The position numbers and the translations under genes are program-made. Under the pieces are notes generated by a model that was not told the DNA's origin, searched no databases, and was given only the letters and a program-made list of their open reading frames with translations. Source: Korobacter sp963758505 (GTDB taxonomy: Bacteria > Acidobacteriota > Terriglobia > Terriglobales > Acidobacteriaceae). Taken from it: a stretch of DNA of 64,000 bases. Location: the NCBI GenBank assembly GCA_963758505.1, contig CAVWVJ010000003.1:62001-126000 (forward strand), given 5' to 3'. Positions 63,419 through 64,000 of this stretch are shown piece by piece. Within the stretch, counting starts at the first letter, position 1; every line of letters starts with the position of its first letter.

Positions 63419-64000
63419 GTGCAACATTGGGTTCGTACCCATGTCTTCGATACCACCTTCAAAGGCCTCTACCACGCCAACGCCTTCGATCTTTGCCTGC
63501 TGATCCCGTATTTCATTGTCCTCGTTATCCTTGCCGGCTATGGCATGCACCGCTACCAGTTGGTCTGGATGTATTACAAGAACCGGCGAAACAAGGCCGT
63601 CGAACCCGAATACCGGTTCGCGGAACTCCCGCGCGTCACGGTGCAGTTACCGATCTTCAACGAGCAGTACGTAGTCGATCGCCTCATCGACTCCATCTGC
63701 AAGCTCGACTATCCGAAAGATAAGCTCGATATCCAGTTACTCGACGACTCCACCGATGAAACGATCGAGGTTGCGCGCGAGGTCGTGGAACGCTACGCCG
63801 CGCTGGGTTACCCCGTCGCCTATCTCCACCGCACCAATCGGGAAGGTTTCAAGGCCGGCGCATTGCAGGAAGGAATGAAAGTCGCGAAGGGTGAATTCAT
63901 CGCCATCTTCGACGCCGATTTCACTCCGCCAGCCGACTTCCTTATGAGGGTGATTCACCACTTCGCCGATCCCAAAATCGGCATGGTGCAGACGCGCTGG
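63419..64000 (+). CDS. Family 2 glycosyltransferase, 3'-truncated by the window
   Basis: The frame is open to the end of the window. One membrane helix (FDLCLLIPYFIVLVILAGYGMHRY) is followed by a GT2 domain: RVTVQLPIFNEQYVVDRLIDSI, LLDDSTDETIEV, HRTNREGFKAGALQEGMKVAKGEF and the DxD motif FIAIFDADFTPP. It resembles cellulose-synthase-like or glucosyltransferases that use nucleotide sugars and pass the chain through their own membrane part. The start is unclear: GTG 63419 is the first good candidate, but the frame is open to 63323 with protein-like sequence (LNAELLAASFASQ). The end lies beyond base 64000. Confidence 0.85.
   Translation, partial: MQHWVRTHVFDTTFKGLYHANAFDLCLLIPYFIVLVILAGYGMHRYQLVWMYYKNRRNKAVEPEYRFAELPRVTVQLPIFNEQYVVDRLIDSICKLDYPKDKLDIQLLDDSTDETIEVAREVVERYAALGYPVAYLHRTNREGFKAGALQEGMKVAKGEFIAIFDADFTPPADFLMRVIHHFADPKIGMVQTRW

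Overview
The window looks like a chromosomal segment of an acidobacterium (Acidobacteriota, probably class Terriglobia). This is inferred from the protein set, not from a marker gene: a PilA of the acidobacterial type, VWA-domain proteins with a proline/serine-rich leader, a secreted carboxypeptidase-regulatory-like protein, a TonB receptor next to YfiR and a histidine kinase, PaoABC-type molybdo-oxidoreductase, and menaquinone synthesis by the futalosine route (mqnA and mqnC both present). The DNA is GC-rich, densely coded on both strands and mostly housekeeping. I found no rRNA, tRNA, CRISPR array, insertion sequence, integrase or phage module.

Layout. 0-8 kb: secreted TPR protein, a cluster of short palindromes, kdsC, an Lhr-type helicase gene split by a one-base frameshift, a DUF5522 mini-gene, pilA and a UBP zinc-finger protein. 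8-10 kb: a possible leader region, a small CxxCxGxG protein and gdhA. 10-15.4 kb (minus strand): TonB receptor - YfiR - CHASE8-like/HAMP histidine kinase, flanked by two stand-alone receiver proteins. 15.6-19.6 kb: paoABC. 19.8-23 kb: GAF-PAS-GGDEF diguanylate cyclase, a small secreted protein, a SpoIIE-type phosphatase and a short basic protein. 23-28 kb (minus strand): an operon of RsbRD_N protein - CoA-transferase - ferredoxin - 2-oxoacid:ferredoxin oxidoreductase alpha - fused beta/gamma, preceded by two helically phased palindromes. 28-34 kb: two secreted DinB-fold proteins, an APC permease and a very large secreted PIG-L deacetylase. 34-45.6 kb: HD-GYP phosphodiesterase, ftsY-ribD, topA, dprA, mqnA and a frameshifted VWA protein. 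45.6-55 kb: rluD-like, lgt, a DUF1906-like protein, the rpsP-khpA-rimM-trmD-rplS-rnhB operon, a small PIG-L protein, mqnC and ribE. 55-58.3 kb: mobA-mlaF1 facing away from mlaE-mlaF2. 58-64 kb: secreted regulatory-like protein, a small basic protein, a DEAD-box helicase, a rhomboid protease and the start of a GT2 glycosyltransferase that runs off the window.

The observation I rate highest is that the two Mla-type ATPases have complementary defects: one has a changed signature motif (LSTGM) and the other lacks the Walker-B catalytic glutamate (YDS). That is the pattern of a heterodimeric ABC transporter with one degenerate ATP site, whereas the described Mla systems use an MlaF homodimer. Other points of interest are repeated GTGAY-N4-RTCAC palindromes upstream of three transcription units, two single-base frameshifts, and the beta/gamma-fused oxidoreductase headed by a stressosome-type domain. 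Start codons were moved from the longest frame wherever a Shine-Dalgarno site or signal peptide argued for it.
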